A stretch of DNA of 47,579 nt from Alphaproteobacteria bacterium (GTDB lineage Bacteria > Pseudomonadota > Alphaproteobacteria > ATCC43930 > CGMCC-115725): contig JAFAYW010000122.1 in assembly GCA_019240125.1 (NCBI GenBank), forward strand, positions 1 through 47,579, read 5' to 3'. The position numbers and the translations under genes are program-made. Below are positions 9,282 through 18,388 of this stretch, piece after piece. Each line of letters starts with the position of its first letter. The stretch's first letter is position 1. The notes below the pieces were generated by a model. The model was given only the letters and a program-made list of their open reading frames with translations. It did no database searches and had not been told where the DNA came from.

Positions 9282-10064
9282 TCAGGCGGCGCGCTTCAGG
9301 GCAACGGTCCGACGGCGCGACACCTTGCAGCCGCCGCCCAGCGAAAAACCGACACCGCGCACATTCCCGATCAACTCGCCGACCCCGGCGCGTGCCAGCT
9401 TGCGGCGCAGACGCGTCACTGTGTCATCGCCCCGCGCAGAGGTCCCGGCCCTGACGCAGATCGCGCTGTTGCGCACCGGCGCGCCATCATGCGAGGCCAA
9501 GACCCGCAGAGCGCGATACTCATCGGCGGCAAGCGCGATCGAGCGACCACCCACACGCGCATCATGGTCGACCAGATCGATCTCCAGACGGCCGACCTGA
9601 ACGGTCTGGGTCTGCGCCGCGGTGCCGTTGCGCTGTACCAGAGCAGTCAGCCGGGCAGTGAGGGTCATCGGGTCGAGCGGCAGCACCGCAACGTCATCGG
9701 CGCCGACATCGCGAGCCCGCTGCACCGCATCGGCGGCAGACCGTGCCGACACGAGAAGCACCGGCAGCTCGATTTGTGCCATGCGCAGCTTGCACACTGC
9801 CTGATGCCCCAGCAGGTCCGGCCGAATATCAACGACGATGGCCGTAAAGGTGTCGGTGGTGAGCAGTGTCAGGGCTTCGTCGATTGAGCTCGCCTGCACG
9901 GCCGCGCAGCCTTGCGCCGTCAGCGCCGACACTGTGCTGGCGTCCGACATCATGTCGTTGGCAAGCACCAGGATGCGCAAAGCTCCGGTGTTCGCCGCTG
10001 TGGCGGCCAGCTGGATCGGCAGTTCCGTCGAGCCGAGTGAACGATGAGTGAGGGCGGTTGTCAT
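9282..10064 (-). CDS. OmpR-type response regulator with degenerate receiver (FtcR/CtrA-like)
   Basis: A 260-residue protein with a receiver-like domain (about residues 29-145) and a C-terminal winged-helix domain (about 155-245). The phospho-Asp position is kept (AIVVDIRPD), but the acidic pocket normally formed by a D-D or E-D pair is replaced by LVLANDMMSD, so normal phosphorylation is doubtful. The DNA-binding part contains EYRALRVLASHDGAPV and ends with a winged hairpin (NVRGVGFSLGG). Similar orphan regulators (FtcR, CtrA families) control flagellar genes in alphaproteobacteria, which fits the FliJ-like gene downstream. GAAGGAAG precedes the start. Confidence 0.75.
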   Translation of the reverse strand: MTTALTHRSLGSTELPIQLAATAANTGALRILVLANDMMSDASTVSALTAQGCAAVQASSIDEALTLLTTDTFTAIVVDIRPDLLGHQAVCKLRMAQIELPVLLVSARSAADAVQRARDVGADDVAVLPLDPMTLTARLTALVQRNGTAAQTQTVQVGRLEIDLVDHDARVGGRSIALAADEYRALRVLASHDGAPVRNSAICVRAGTSARGDDTVTRLRRKLARAGVGELIGNVRGVGFSLGGGCKVSRRRTVALKRAA

Positions 10065-10213
10065 GGTGTCATCTTCCTTCTGGGGTATCGGTTGGCTTAG
10101 CTCTCAAAGCTCAGCGAATGGACTGTGTAAGGCTGGCGGTGTAGGAAATGGTGTTGATTAGTGTGTGGATTTGTCTGTGTTGGTGTCGTTCGGGGCGTGG
10201 TCGGTGACGCAGA

Positions 10214-11530
10214 TCAACCGGGCGCCAAGGCGCGTTGGTCGGCGTCGGCGTCGCGCGGCGCCTGCTGCGTCGGTGAACGGCGGGTTCCCTGCTGCGAGAC
10301 TGCTTCACTCGCCTGCTGGCGCATCCGCGGCCGAAGCTGGCGGAGTAGTTCCGGATCGTCCCAAGGCACATCCAGATCGGGTTGTGCGGCCTGCGCGTCG
10401 TCGTGGTGAAGCCACGCTTGCGCGAACCGCGCGGCGAGCAGCTCAGGCGCTGTCTCATGGATGGCCACTCCGGCACTGGCTTGCACCAACGCGGCAGCGA
10501 GGTTTGCGCCCGCGCGGGGCCCGAGGTGGAAGAACTGAGTCGGGCAGGGGTGACCGGCGGTCAGGTAGCCGCGCCCGCTCCCGGCTTCGATGACAAAATC
10601 GAACGCGATGAGGCCGCTTGCGCCGAGCGCGGTAACGAGAGAGCCGACGCTCTTCGCCAATTCGGTATGCTGACAAATTCGCACGACTGGTTGCGCGCCA
10701 CGATGCGCCGCGGTGTGCTCGGGCAGGGCGGCGAAACCGGCGAGCACGCGGCCGCGCCACGCTGCCACGCAATATGTCGCCAATGTCCCCCGCATGATCT
10801 CCGTCGTTCGCGGTGACGGTCGCTCGCCTCGCATCCACTGCGTCAACTGCACGATCAGAGCCCGGCCGCGCTGGGCTAAGCTCGGCGTCGATACACCTGT
10901 ACCGATACCCTTATGGCATAACGCGACGGTTTCCCCGGCCGCGCCACGGGATTGCTGCCAATCGGTGGCGAAACTGTCATCGGCCGATGCGGTGACCACC
11001 TCCAGGTCGACGCTGTCCGGCAGTACCCGCAATCCGGCACGGCGAGCGAAATCGAGGAGGCGGCGGCGCGAGAGCATCGCATCGGATTTTTTGGAGCGCC
11101 CCAGCGAGGTCGCCACCAGGGCGAGGGTGGCGGCATCGAGACCGTCGGGATGCGCGCCCCGCCCGACCAACCGATGCAAAACAGCGACGACCTGTTCGTC
11201 GGCGGGAATGATCAACTGCGGCTGCCACTCCTTGACGGCAGCCGTCAGACGCGCCGCGATCGTCCGGGCCGAGCGCAATGCCGGCAGTCGGAAGTGACGC
11301 TCGACAAACCGTGTCGCGGCGAGGGGATTTCCCGTCGGGCACACCACGGCGACCGACGCGCCGGCACGCGAGAGTTCGCGAGGCAGGCGCGCCGCGCCCC
11401 AACCGCCGGCGTCAATGGCCACCATCAATATACGGATGGTGGCTGCCTTCCTTGACCCTACCGGGGCAACGATCGTGGAGGAAGCCGCCGCGGCGCTCGC
11501 CAATCGAACGAATGAAGAGTCGGACGGCAT
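10214..11530 (-). CDS. ATP-grasp-like hypothetical protein
   Basis: A 438-residue protein. The N-terminal 120 residues resemble the pre-ATP-grasp fold (IRILMVAIDAGGWGAARL, then PQLIIPADEQVV), and the middle shows the spacing of an ATP-grasp domain (SKKSDAMLSRRRLLDFARRA), with a late acidic segment (LIAFDFVIEAGSGRGYL). ATP-grasp enzymes join a carboxylate to an amine or thiol. The usual metal-binding E-x-N at the end is not obvious, so activity is uncertain. The last 60 residues are low-complexity and charged. It is minus-strand and divergent from the large hybrid kinase at 11.9 kb. The start at 11530 has GAGG upstream. Confidence 0.6.
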   Translation of the reverse strand: MPSDSSFVRLASAAAASSTIVAPVGSRKAATIRILMVAIDAGGWGAARLPRELSRAGASVAVVCPTGNPLAATRFVERHFRLPALRSARTIAARLTAAVKEWQPQLIIPADEQVVAVLHRLVGRGAHPDGLDAATLALVATSLGRSKKSDAMLSRRRLLDFARRAGLRVLPDSVDLEVVTASADDSFATDWQQSRGAAGETVALCHKGIGTGVSTPSLAQRGRALIVQLTQWMRGERPSPRTTEIMRGTLATYCVAAWRGRVLAGFAALPEHTAAHRGAQPVVRICQHTELAKSVGSLVTALGASGLIAFDFVIEAGSGRGYLTAGHPCPTQFFHLGPRAGANLAAALVQASAGVAIHETAPELLAARFAQAWLHHDDAQAAQPDLDVPWDDPELLRQLRPRMRQQASEAVSQQGTRRSPTQQAPRDADADQRALAPG

Positions 11531-11860
11531 CCCAACCTCGTCTGGCCGGCGGATGCGGGAGCCCAGGTGGGCGCTCGCAGCCGCGATGGAACTGCCGCCC
11601 TTCTCTCAATTGGCGCGCCAAGGTGATTTATCTGTTTCAACTTACACATATCAACGACTTACCGGTTTTAACGGGCTTTTCTCTCGTATCGCAAATTGCG
11701 GGCGATTTGCAGAATGGGAGACGAAGTGCACCATTTTGCGAAACCATATGTGACTAATGTCCAAGATTGTCGGTCGGCGTTCGAAAACGTGAGTTATTGG
11801 TATCCTCATTTCGGAGTATCATCTTTTCACGCCGGTTTCACATGGGACGGGTTGCAAACT
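11531..11860. promoter_or_regulatory. Divergent intergenic region between the ATP-grasp-like gene and the hybrid kinase
   Basis: About 330 bases, clearly more AT-rich than its surroundings from 11620 to 11830. An in-frame extension of the kinase (from 11696) crosses it, but the residues it encodes look like translated non-coding sequence. It most likely holds the promoters for both flanking genes. I could not fix any -35/-10 pair. Confidence 0.4.
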
Positions 11861-14800
11861 GTGTGCGTACATGGCGCCCGCGCGCCAGCTTTGGGGGTTC
11901 GATATCGCGCCAGGTCGCTGCGGTGGCGCCTTGGCTGGCTGGTACTGGGATGCGTGCTGCCGCTGCTGGCTTTACTGGCCGCCGAGCAGTACCTCCAGTA
12001 CAGCAACAACGTTGGCGTTGTTGGCCAGGAAACCCTCACCCTGGCACGCGGCATGTCGGCTTCTGTCGACCTGGCATTAGAAGCTCATGTCCAGATGCTG
12101 CAGGCGCTCGCCACATCGCAGGCCCTGCGTGAAGGCGATCTAGACGGGTTCCGCCGCCGCGCCGATGAGCTGATCTCCGAGCAGGGTGCCGTCGAGAGCA
12201 TCTTGGTGTTGCGCCCCGACGGCCAGATGGTGATGAACACCCGGGTGCCGGCGGGCGCGCCATTGCCTGTCCGGTCTGATCTGATGTCGTTGCGGAAGGC
12301 GGTGCAGAGCGGCCGCGCGCAAATATCTGATCTGTTCAATGGGACGCGGTCGGGACGCGAGCTGGTTGCCGTTGATATCCCGATCAAGGATGCGACCGGC
12401 AAGATCCTCTATATCCTGTCGATGAACCCGCGGCTCGAAGCGTTCGCGGATGTCATCGCGGACCAGAACCTCCCGAGGACCTGGGTCGCAGGGATCATCG
12501 ACCGTCGCGGTCTGACGGTCGCGCGACTGCCGAACGGCGACAAGGAAGTCGGGCGCCCGGTGTCGCCCGGCATGCTCTCGTCGCTTGATATGCCAGAGGG
12601 GATCGTCGACACGACGTCACGCGACGGTGTGCCGGTCCTGGCGGCCTTCGCGCACGGCCCGAAACACGGCTGGGCCGTCGCAATCGGCGTGCCGCGCAAC
12701 GAACTGACAGGGCCGTTCGTCAGGCAGGCACTCGGTACGTTGGCGGTCGGAGCCTTTGTACTGATGGGAAGCCTCCTCTTTGCCGCTTTTGCCGCTCGAA
12801 GGATAGCAAATCCCATCTTGGCCCTGCGCGACTTCGCTACGGGAAGTACGGATGCGGCGCTTGGCCCCCTGGATGCGACCGGTATCCGGGAAATCGACGA
12901 TGTTGCTTCGCTGCTGCACGAGGAAGCGATTGAATTGCAGCACAGCGCGCAACAGATCCGCGCCAGCGAGGACCGGGTTCGTCGCATCATCGAGGCGGGG
13001 CCGACCGCGACGCTGGTGGTTGACGCCGCCGGGCGCATAAAGCTGGTCAACGCGCCCGCCGAAAAGCTGTTCGGGTACTCCCGCGCCGAGCTGTTGGAAC
13101 AGCCGGTCGAGATGCTCGTTCCGGAACGGCAGCGCGATTATCACCCTAACCTGAGGCGCGGTTTCCTCGCCGATCCGCAGCCGCGACCGATGGGCGCCGG
13201 ACGCGATCTGTACGGCATTCATAAAGACGGCAGCGAGATCCCGCTGGAAATCGCGCTGACGCCGGTCGAGACGAATGACGGCCTTTTCGTGGTTGCCGCC
13301 ATCGTCGATATCTCCGCCCGAAAGGAGGCGGAAGAACACCTCCTCCACGCGCGGCGACAGCTGGAAGACACGATAGCAGGGCTACAGGAGAGCGAATTGC
13401 AGCTCCGGCGAGCGCAGCATATCGCACATACCGGCAGCTTTATCTGGGATCTGCGCTCGCATCAGATGCGCTGGTCCGACGAAACGTACGAGATCCTCGG
13501 CATCGCCCGCGACTATGTGCCGACGACCAACAATTTCGACCATCTGGTTCATCCCGATGATGTCGAGGCGGCGCGGCAGGCGCGGGAGGAGGCCGGCAAT
13601 GGCGTCGCGCCACCGCCGATGGAATACCGGATCACGCGGCCGGACGGCGGCGTGCGGGTTTTGTATCGTGAGATGGAGGTCCACCGGGACGAAGCGGATC
13701 GCCCAGTCTCGGTGATTGGCATCATCCACGACATCACCGAATGGCGCCGCACCGAGGATCAGTTCCGCCGCATCTTCGACGACAATCCTATCGGGATGGT
13801 CTTGGCAACGGCGGATGATTATCGGTTCGTCCGGGTGAACGCCGCATTTTGCCGGTTGCTTGGCTACACCGCCGAGGAACTGATTGGGCGTCATCGGGAC
13901 GAGTTTGCCGTTGCCGAGGATGTCGGCTACCCGCTTATTGACGATCCAGCGTCCACCACAACGACATGGCAGCCGCGCGACAAGCGGTATCGCACCAAAT
14001 CAGGGCAAATCGTGCGCGCGCGGGTGCTGGTGATGCGTCTGGGCGAAGTGGCCTCGGGAGAACAGGTTGTCCTCGGTATCGCCGACGATGTCAGCGAGTA
14101 TCGCCGCGTCGAGGACCAGCTGCGGCAGGCGCAGAAAATGGAGGCAATCGGCAACCTGACCGGCGGGATGGCGCATGATTTCAATAATCTGCTTGGGATC
14201 ATCATTGGCAATCTCGATATCGCGCGCCGCCGCGTCCGTGACGACGATGAGCTGCTCGCCAGCACGATCGCCGAGGCCCAGGAAGCAGCCTGGCGCGGCG
14301 CCGACCTGACACGCCGCCTTTTGGCTTTTGCGCGGCGCCAGCCGCTGCGGCCGGTTCTCCTCAGGGTAAACGAGCTGATCAGTGACCTCGTCAGGCTGTT
14401 GCATCGTGTGCTGGGCGAGAACATCGAGATCACGTTGCATCTCGCGCGTGAAATCTGGGAGGTGGAGGCCGATCCGGCGCAGCTTGAAGCGAGCCTGACG
14501 AACCTCGCGACCAACTCTCGAGATGCGATGCCGCGCGGCGGACGGCTGATCATACGTACTGAAAACCGTTATCTCGACGAAGACTATGCCGCGGACCATC
14601 AAGACGTGGTTCCCGGCGAATTTGTCATGGTTGAAGTCAGCGATACCGGAGCCGGCAGGTCGCAGGAGGTCATCAGCCAGGCCTTCGACCCCTTCTTCAC
14701 AACAAAGGAACCGGGAAAGGGAACTGGGCTCGGTCTCAGTATGGTGTTCGGTTTCCTGAAGCAGTCGGGCGGCCATGTCAGCGTTTACAGCGAGGAAGGC

Positions 14801-15283
14801 GTCGGAACGACGTTCCGCTTGTACCTACCCCGCGCGTCTGCTGCGAAGGCGGCGGCGCCAGTGGTGCCGCCGCAGACTGCGCTGACCGGCGGCGGAGAAG
14901 CCATCCTGGTGGTCGAAGACAACGCGGGTATGCGGCGGGTTGTCGTGCAGCAGTTGCGCGAGATGAACTATCGCGTCCTTGAATGCGACCGTGCGGCGGC
15001 GGCACTCGACATTCTGCAGCGTGAAGACGTGGATCTGCTTTTCACAGACATCGTCATGCCGGGAGATATCGATGGTATCGAATTGGCCAAATTGGTGATG
15101 GAGCGATGGCCCGGGGTGCAGGTGGTTTTGACCTCGGGATTCCCGGAGGTTCGGGTGATGGGCGATGGCGAACCCCCGCCGGGCGTGCGATTATTGAGTA
15201 AGCCGTATCGTCGGGAGGAATTGGCCGCTGCTTGTCGCGCGGCCCTGGATCAAACAGTAGCGGATACGGGAGGACGGGGTTGA
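11861..15283 (+). CDS. Membrane hybrid sensor histidine kinase, Cache-HAMP-PAS-PAS-PAS-HisKA-HATPase-REC
   Basis: About 1140 residues. A membrane helix at 24-44 and another at 290-312 enclose a periplasmic double-Cache-like sensor; a HAMP-like linker and three PAS regions (about 368-490, 510-630, 631-750) follow. The HisKA phospho-His is about 772 (GGMAHDFNNLLG), the N box is NLATNSRDAMP, and the G box FFTTKEPGKGTGLGL is intact. The C-terminal receiver has its Asp at about 1063 (LLFTDIVMPGD). In the ATP lid, DTGxGM is changed to DTGAGRS. The frame opens at 11696, but a GTG (11861) or TTG (11852) start is more plausible. The single-domain receiver gene follows after 25 bases, so the two are probably an operon. 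The signal is unknown. Confidence 0.9.
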   Translation: MCVHGARAPALGVRYRARSLRWRLGWLVLGCVLPLLALLAAEQYLQYSNNVGVVGQETLTLARGMSASVDLALEAHVQMLQALATSQALREGDLDGFRRRADELISEQGAVESILVLRPDGQMVMNTRVPAGAPLPVRSDLMSLRKAVQSGRAQISDLFNGTRSGRELVAVDIPIKDATGKILYILSMNPRLEAFADVIADQNLPRTWVAGIIDRRGLTVARLPNGDKEVGRPVSPGMLSSLDMPEGIVDTTSRDGVPVLAAFAHGPKHGWAVAIGVPRNELTGPFVRQALGTLAVGAFVLMGSLLFAAFAARRIANPILALRDFATGSTDAALGPLDATGIREIDDVASLLHEEAIELQHSAQQIRASEDRVRRIIEAGPTATLVVDAAGRIKLVNAPAEKLFGYSRAELLEQPVEMLVPERQRDYHPNLRRGFLADPQPRPMGAGRDLYGIHKDGSEIPLEIALTPVETNDGLFVVAAIVDISARKEAEEHLLHARRQLEDTIAGLQESELQLRRAQHIAHTGSFIWDLRSHQMRWSDETYEILGIARDYVPTTNNFDHLVHPDDVEAARQAREEAGNGVAPPPMEYRITRPDGGVRVLYREMEVHRDEADRPVSVIGIIHDITEWRRTEDQFRRIFDDNPIGMVLATADDYRFVRVNAAFCRLLGYTAEELIGRHRDEFAVAEDVGYPLIDDPASTTTTWQPRDKRYRTKSGQIVRARVLVMRLGEVASGEQVVLGIADDVSEYRRVEDQLRQAQKMEAIGNLTGGMAHDFNNLLGIIIGNLDIARRRVRDDDELLASTIAEAQEAAWRGADLTRRLLAFARRQPLRPVLLRVNELISDLVRLLHRVLGENIEITLHLAREIWEVEADPAQLEASLTNLATNSRDAMPRGGRLIIRTENRYLDEDYAADHQDVVPGEFVMVEVSDTGAGRSQEVISQAFDPFFTTKEPGKGTGLGLSMVFGFLKQSGGHVSVYSEEGVGTTFRLYLPRASAAKAAAPVVPPQTALTGGGEAILVVEDNAGMRRVVVQQLREMNYRVLECDRAAAALDILQREDVDLLFTDIVMPGDIDGIELAKLVMERWPGVQVVLTSGFPEVRVMGDGEPPPGVRLLSKPYRREELAAACRAALDQTVADTGGRG

Positions 15284-15308
15284 GCGTGCGCACAGGGAGG
15301 AGTGCAGC

Positions 15309-15698
15309 GTGGCCAACATTCTGATCATCGATGATGACCCGCAGATGCGAAGGTTGGTAACACTTATCCTTAACGATGCCGGCCATTCTGTACGACAGGC
15401 ACCGGGCGGACAGGCGGGGATCGAGAAGGTACGCCAAGCCCAGCCGGATCTGGTCATCACCGATCTCGTCATGCCCGATAAAGAGGGTATCGAAACGATC
15501 CGCGAACTACACCACGAGTTCCCGGATATACCGATCCTGGCGATTTCGGGCGGTACACCCGACGTCTATTTGCGCGCCGCCAGGGAACTCGGGGCACAAG
15601 CCTCACTCGCCAAACCATTTGGTGCTGACGAGTTGGCTGAAATTGTGAATGAGCTGATTGCACGTGCTGCCGGGACCGGCAAATCCGTGCCATCATAG
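15309..15698 (+). CDS. Single-domain (CheY-like) response regulator
   Basis: A 129-residue stand-alone receiver. The acidic pocket is intact (ILIIDDDPQMRRL), the phospho-Asp sits in LVITDLVMPDKEG, the switch Ser/Thr region is ILAISGG, and the Lys is in SLAKPFGADEL. It has no output domain, so it must act by binding a partner or as a phosphate shuttle. The GTG start has GGGAGGAG upstream. It lies 25 bases after the hybrid kinase gene and is probably cotranscribed with it and fed by it. Confidence 0.92.
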   Translation: MANILIIDDDPQMRRLVTLILNDAGHSVRQAPGGQAGIEKVRQAQPDLVITDLVMPDKEGIETIRELHHEFPDIPILAISGGTPDVYLRAARELGAQASLAKPFGADELAEIVNELIARAAGTGKSVPS

Positions 15699-15871
15699 CG
15701 TCGCATATTGCATCCCGCAGCCATGCGAAATGGGTGACCCCATTCAATTCGGGTCACCACGCGACGACCCGGTCATCGCAAACCAGCCGTAATCTCGCGA
15801 ACATGTGGTCGGCCATAGTTGGCCCAGGGCTTGAAGAAGGCGGGTACCTCATTAGCTCATGAGCCCCGCCC

Positions 15872-18388
15872 ATGTCCGCCGTCATACCTTACAAGCCCGA
15901 CGCACGAGCGTCAGCGACTGGCATCCCCGAATGTCCTCCAGGTGATGCCGTCACTGCGCCGGCGTTCAGCCGGCGCCTGCGTATAGCGGTGCAGGACTGT
16001 CTTTGTGTGCGCTGGAGCTTTGTAAAACGATTGGTACGGGGACCCGCGGTTGCCGCTGCCATTATCGGCGTATCGCTGACCCTTCTGAGCTGGGCAGTCG
16101 CGGAACAGGTCGAAGAAGCTGCGGCGTGGCAGGAGATAAGGACGCGCGCGGCCAATCACGCCGCACTGCTGCAAAGTGGAATCGAGCAGTCGCTTTCAAA
16201 ATTGGGTGCGGTACAAGCATTCTTCGAGGCGAGTGCGTTCGATGTTGCTCGCGACGAGTTCACCGAGTTCACCAATCACCTGCTGGCCGACAACACGGCC
16301 ATCCATAACCTCTCCTGGGCGCCGATCGTCACGTCGGACAATCGCAGCTTGCACGAACAGCAAGCCGTTCAGGAGGGCCTGCCCGGTTACCGTGTCGTCG
16401 ATTCAGCGCCGGGCGATGGCTTGGTGGCAAGCCCCTCACGTCCGGAATATTTTCCAAAATATTTCATCAACGGCATCGCCGATGCCGGCCTCGTCTATGG
16501 GTTGGATCTTGGTCAGCCGGATCGCCGCGATCCTCTCGATCGCGCTCGCGAAACCGGCAAGATGGCAGCCTCGCCAATCATCAAGCTGCGGAGCGGCAAT
16601 GGCGACCGCACCGGTATCTTCGTTGTTCTGCCCGTGCATGTGAAAGGCGGCGCAAAGGATGCGAACGGTCAACCCCCACTGCGCGGATTTGTCAGTGCGA
16701 CATTCCAGATCTCGCGGCTGGTTGAAACAGCATTGGCAGGGGTAAAGACGCCGTTTGACCTCACGATTTTTCCGGATAAAGCCGCCGACGAGGCGGCCTA
16801 TACGCTGCAGTCCAGCATCCGCACCACGCCAATGCGCCTCGGTGTCTTTGCGGAGAATGCCGGCGATTACCGCTGGACCGGCACGGTCACCATCGCCGAT
16901 CGCCAACTGGCACTGGTCGTGACACCGATACCCGGCTGGGCGGTCGCGCATCACCAGCGTGCTGCGCTGGTGCTTGTGGCCGGATTGCTTGCCACACTCG
17001 CTGTCGTCATCACTCTGCGTCTGGGAGGCACTAAATTATCGGCGGCGCATCGGCGGATTGCGTCGCTTGCCGAGACAGACTTGCTGACCGGGCTCAGCAA
17101 CCGGCAGGTGCTGCTCGCACAACTGGCCTTGCGTTGTGAGGCTCCCAGTCGTGGCCGCAGCTTCGCGCTCCTGCTGATAGACCTTGACCATTTCCGGCAT
17201 GTCAATGACACGCTGGGGCATCCGGTTGGCGACGCATTTCTGAGGGCGGTGGGCGAATCCCTGGTGAAAGCCGTGCGTGACACCGACATCGTCGCGCGGT
17301 TGGGTGGCGATGAATTTGGCATTATCCTGACTGGAATTTCACAGGCGGGCGATGCTGCCGCTCTGGCGGAGCGGATCGCCGCGAAACTCGCGTCCCTTGA
17401 TGCGATTGAAGGTCATGACTGGCACGTCACGGCAAGCATCGGAATTGCCATCGCCGAACCCGGCCGGATATCTCCGGAGGCGTTGGTCATGCACGCCGAA
17501 CTAGCCCTTTACAGAGCCAAGGAAAACGGCCGCAACCAGCATCATTTCCACACCAGCGAACTCGACCGAGCAGTCCACGATCGCGTCATCATCGATGAAG
17601 ACCTGCGGGGCGCAATCAAGCGTCGGGAACTCGTGGTGTACTACCAGCCGCAAGTGTCACTCGACAGCGGACGGATCATCGGTGTCGAAGCGCTGGTGCG
17701 TTGGACGCACCCCGTGCGGGGTCCAATCAGCCCGACTGTGTTTATCCCGATCGCCGAAGAAAGCGGCAGCATCATCGAGCTTGGTGCATGGGTCTTTGAC
17801 GAGGCATGCCGCCAAATGCGGGTTTGGGACGATCAGGGCATCGCACCCCCGACCATCGCCATCAATGTGTCGGCCGTGCAATTCCGCTCGCCAACTCTCG
17901 AGCACGACTTTGTCGCGAGCGCGGTTCGCTGGCAGGTGCCGCCACGCCAGATCGAGATTGAACTGACCGAGTCGGTTCTGATGGAGACGACGGGTCAGCA
18001 CGGCGATGTGCTCGCGCGGTTCAAGGCACGGGGCTTCCGGGTTGCCATCGATGATTTTGGGACGGGCTATTCACCACTGGCCTATCTGACCGCATTCCCG
18101 GTGGACCACCTCAAGGTCGCTCAGGAACTCGTGCTGCCGATCCTGTCGGACAGCCGCAATGTGGCGGTGGTGCATGCGGCCGTGCAGATGGGGCATGACC
18201 TCGGGATCACGGTAATCGCCGAGGGGGTCGAGACAGACGCGGCAGCGAAGTTTCTCTTCGACATGGGTTGCGACGAAGCGCAAGGCTATCGTTACGGTAA
18301 GCCGTGTCCCGCTGCCGAGATGACGACGCTGCTGCGTAGCCATCCTGGTGTCACGCCGCAGGATGCCGAGGAATGCGTTCTCGCCTAG
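15872..18388 (+). CDS. CHASE-GGDEF-EAL membrane protein (c-di-GMP cyclase/phosphodiesterase)
   Basis: An 838-residue protein. A membrane helix near residue 65 and one near 370 flank a periplasmic CHASE sensor (for example RPEYFPKYFINGIADAGLVY). The GGDEF domain keeps its active-site motif at about 477-481 (RLGGDEFGI). The EAL motif is intact at about 606-608 (GVEALVRW), with DDFGTGYSPLAYL following; after it, the usual K-I-D is KVAQ, which lacks the conserved Asp, so phosphodiesterase activity may be reduced. Such proteins make or degrade c-di-GMP to switch between motility and attachment. Its end overlaps the convergent kinase gene by 4 bases. The start has only a weak ribosome site. Confidence 0.9.
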   Translation: MSAVIPYKPDARASATGIPECPPGDAVTAPAFSRRLRIAVQDCLCVRWSFVKRLVRGPAVAAAIIGVSLTLLSWAVAEQVEEAAAWQEIRTRAANHAALLQSGIEQSLSKLGAVQAFFEASAFDVARDEFTEFTNHLLADNTAIHNLSWAPIVTSDNRSLHEQQAVQEGLPGYRVVDSAPGDGLVASPSRPEYFPKYFINGIADAGLVYGLDLGQPDRRDPLDRARETGKMAASPIIKLRSGNGDRTGIFVVLPVHVKGGAKDANGQPPLRGFVSATFQISRLVETALAGVKTPFDLTIFPDKAADEAAYTLQSSIRTTPMRLGVFAENAGDYRWTGTVTIADRQLALVVTPIPGWAVAHHQRAALVLVAGLLATLAVVITLRLGGTKLSAAHRRIASLAETDLLTGLSNRQVLLAQLALRCEAPSRGRSFALLLIDLDHFRHVNDTLGHPVGDAFLRAVGESLVKAVRDTDIVARLGGDEFGIILTGISQAGDAAALAERIAAKLASLDAIEGHDWHVTASIGIAIAEPGRISPEALVMHAELALYRAKENGRNQHHFHTSELDRAVHDRVIIDEDLRGAIKRRELVVYYQPQVSLDSGRIIGVEALVRWTHPVRGPISPTVFIPIAEESGSIIELGAWVFDEACRQMRVWDDQGIAPPTIAINVSAVQFRSPTLEHDFVASAVRWQVPPRQIEIELTESVLMETTGQHGDVLARFKARGFRVAIDDFGTGYSPLAYLTAFPVDHLKVAQELVLPILSDSRNVAVVHAAVQMGHDLGITVIAEGVETDAAAKFLFDMGCDEAQGYRYGKPCPAAEMTTLLRSHPGVTPQDAEECVLA

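Noticed and set aside
11696-11860. 55-codon extension of the hybrid kinase
   Set aside because: It covers the AT-rich promoter region and encodes an unusual Tyr/His/Cys-rich string before the first membrane helix; a later GTG or TTG is more plausible.
15735-15761. Hairpin GGTGACC/GGTCACC after the single-domain response regulator, as a terminator
   Set aside because: The stem is only 7 bp and no T-run follows.
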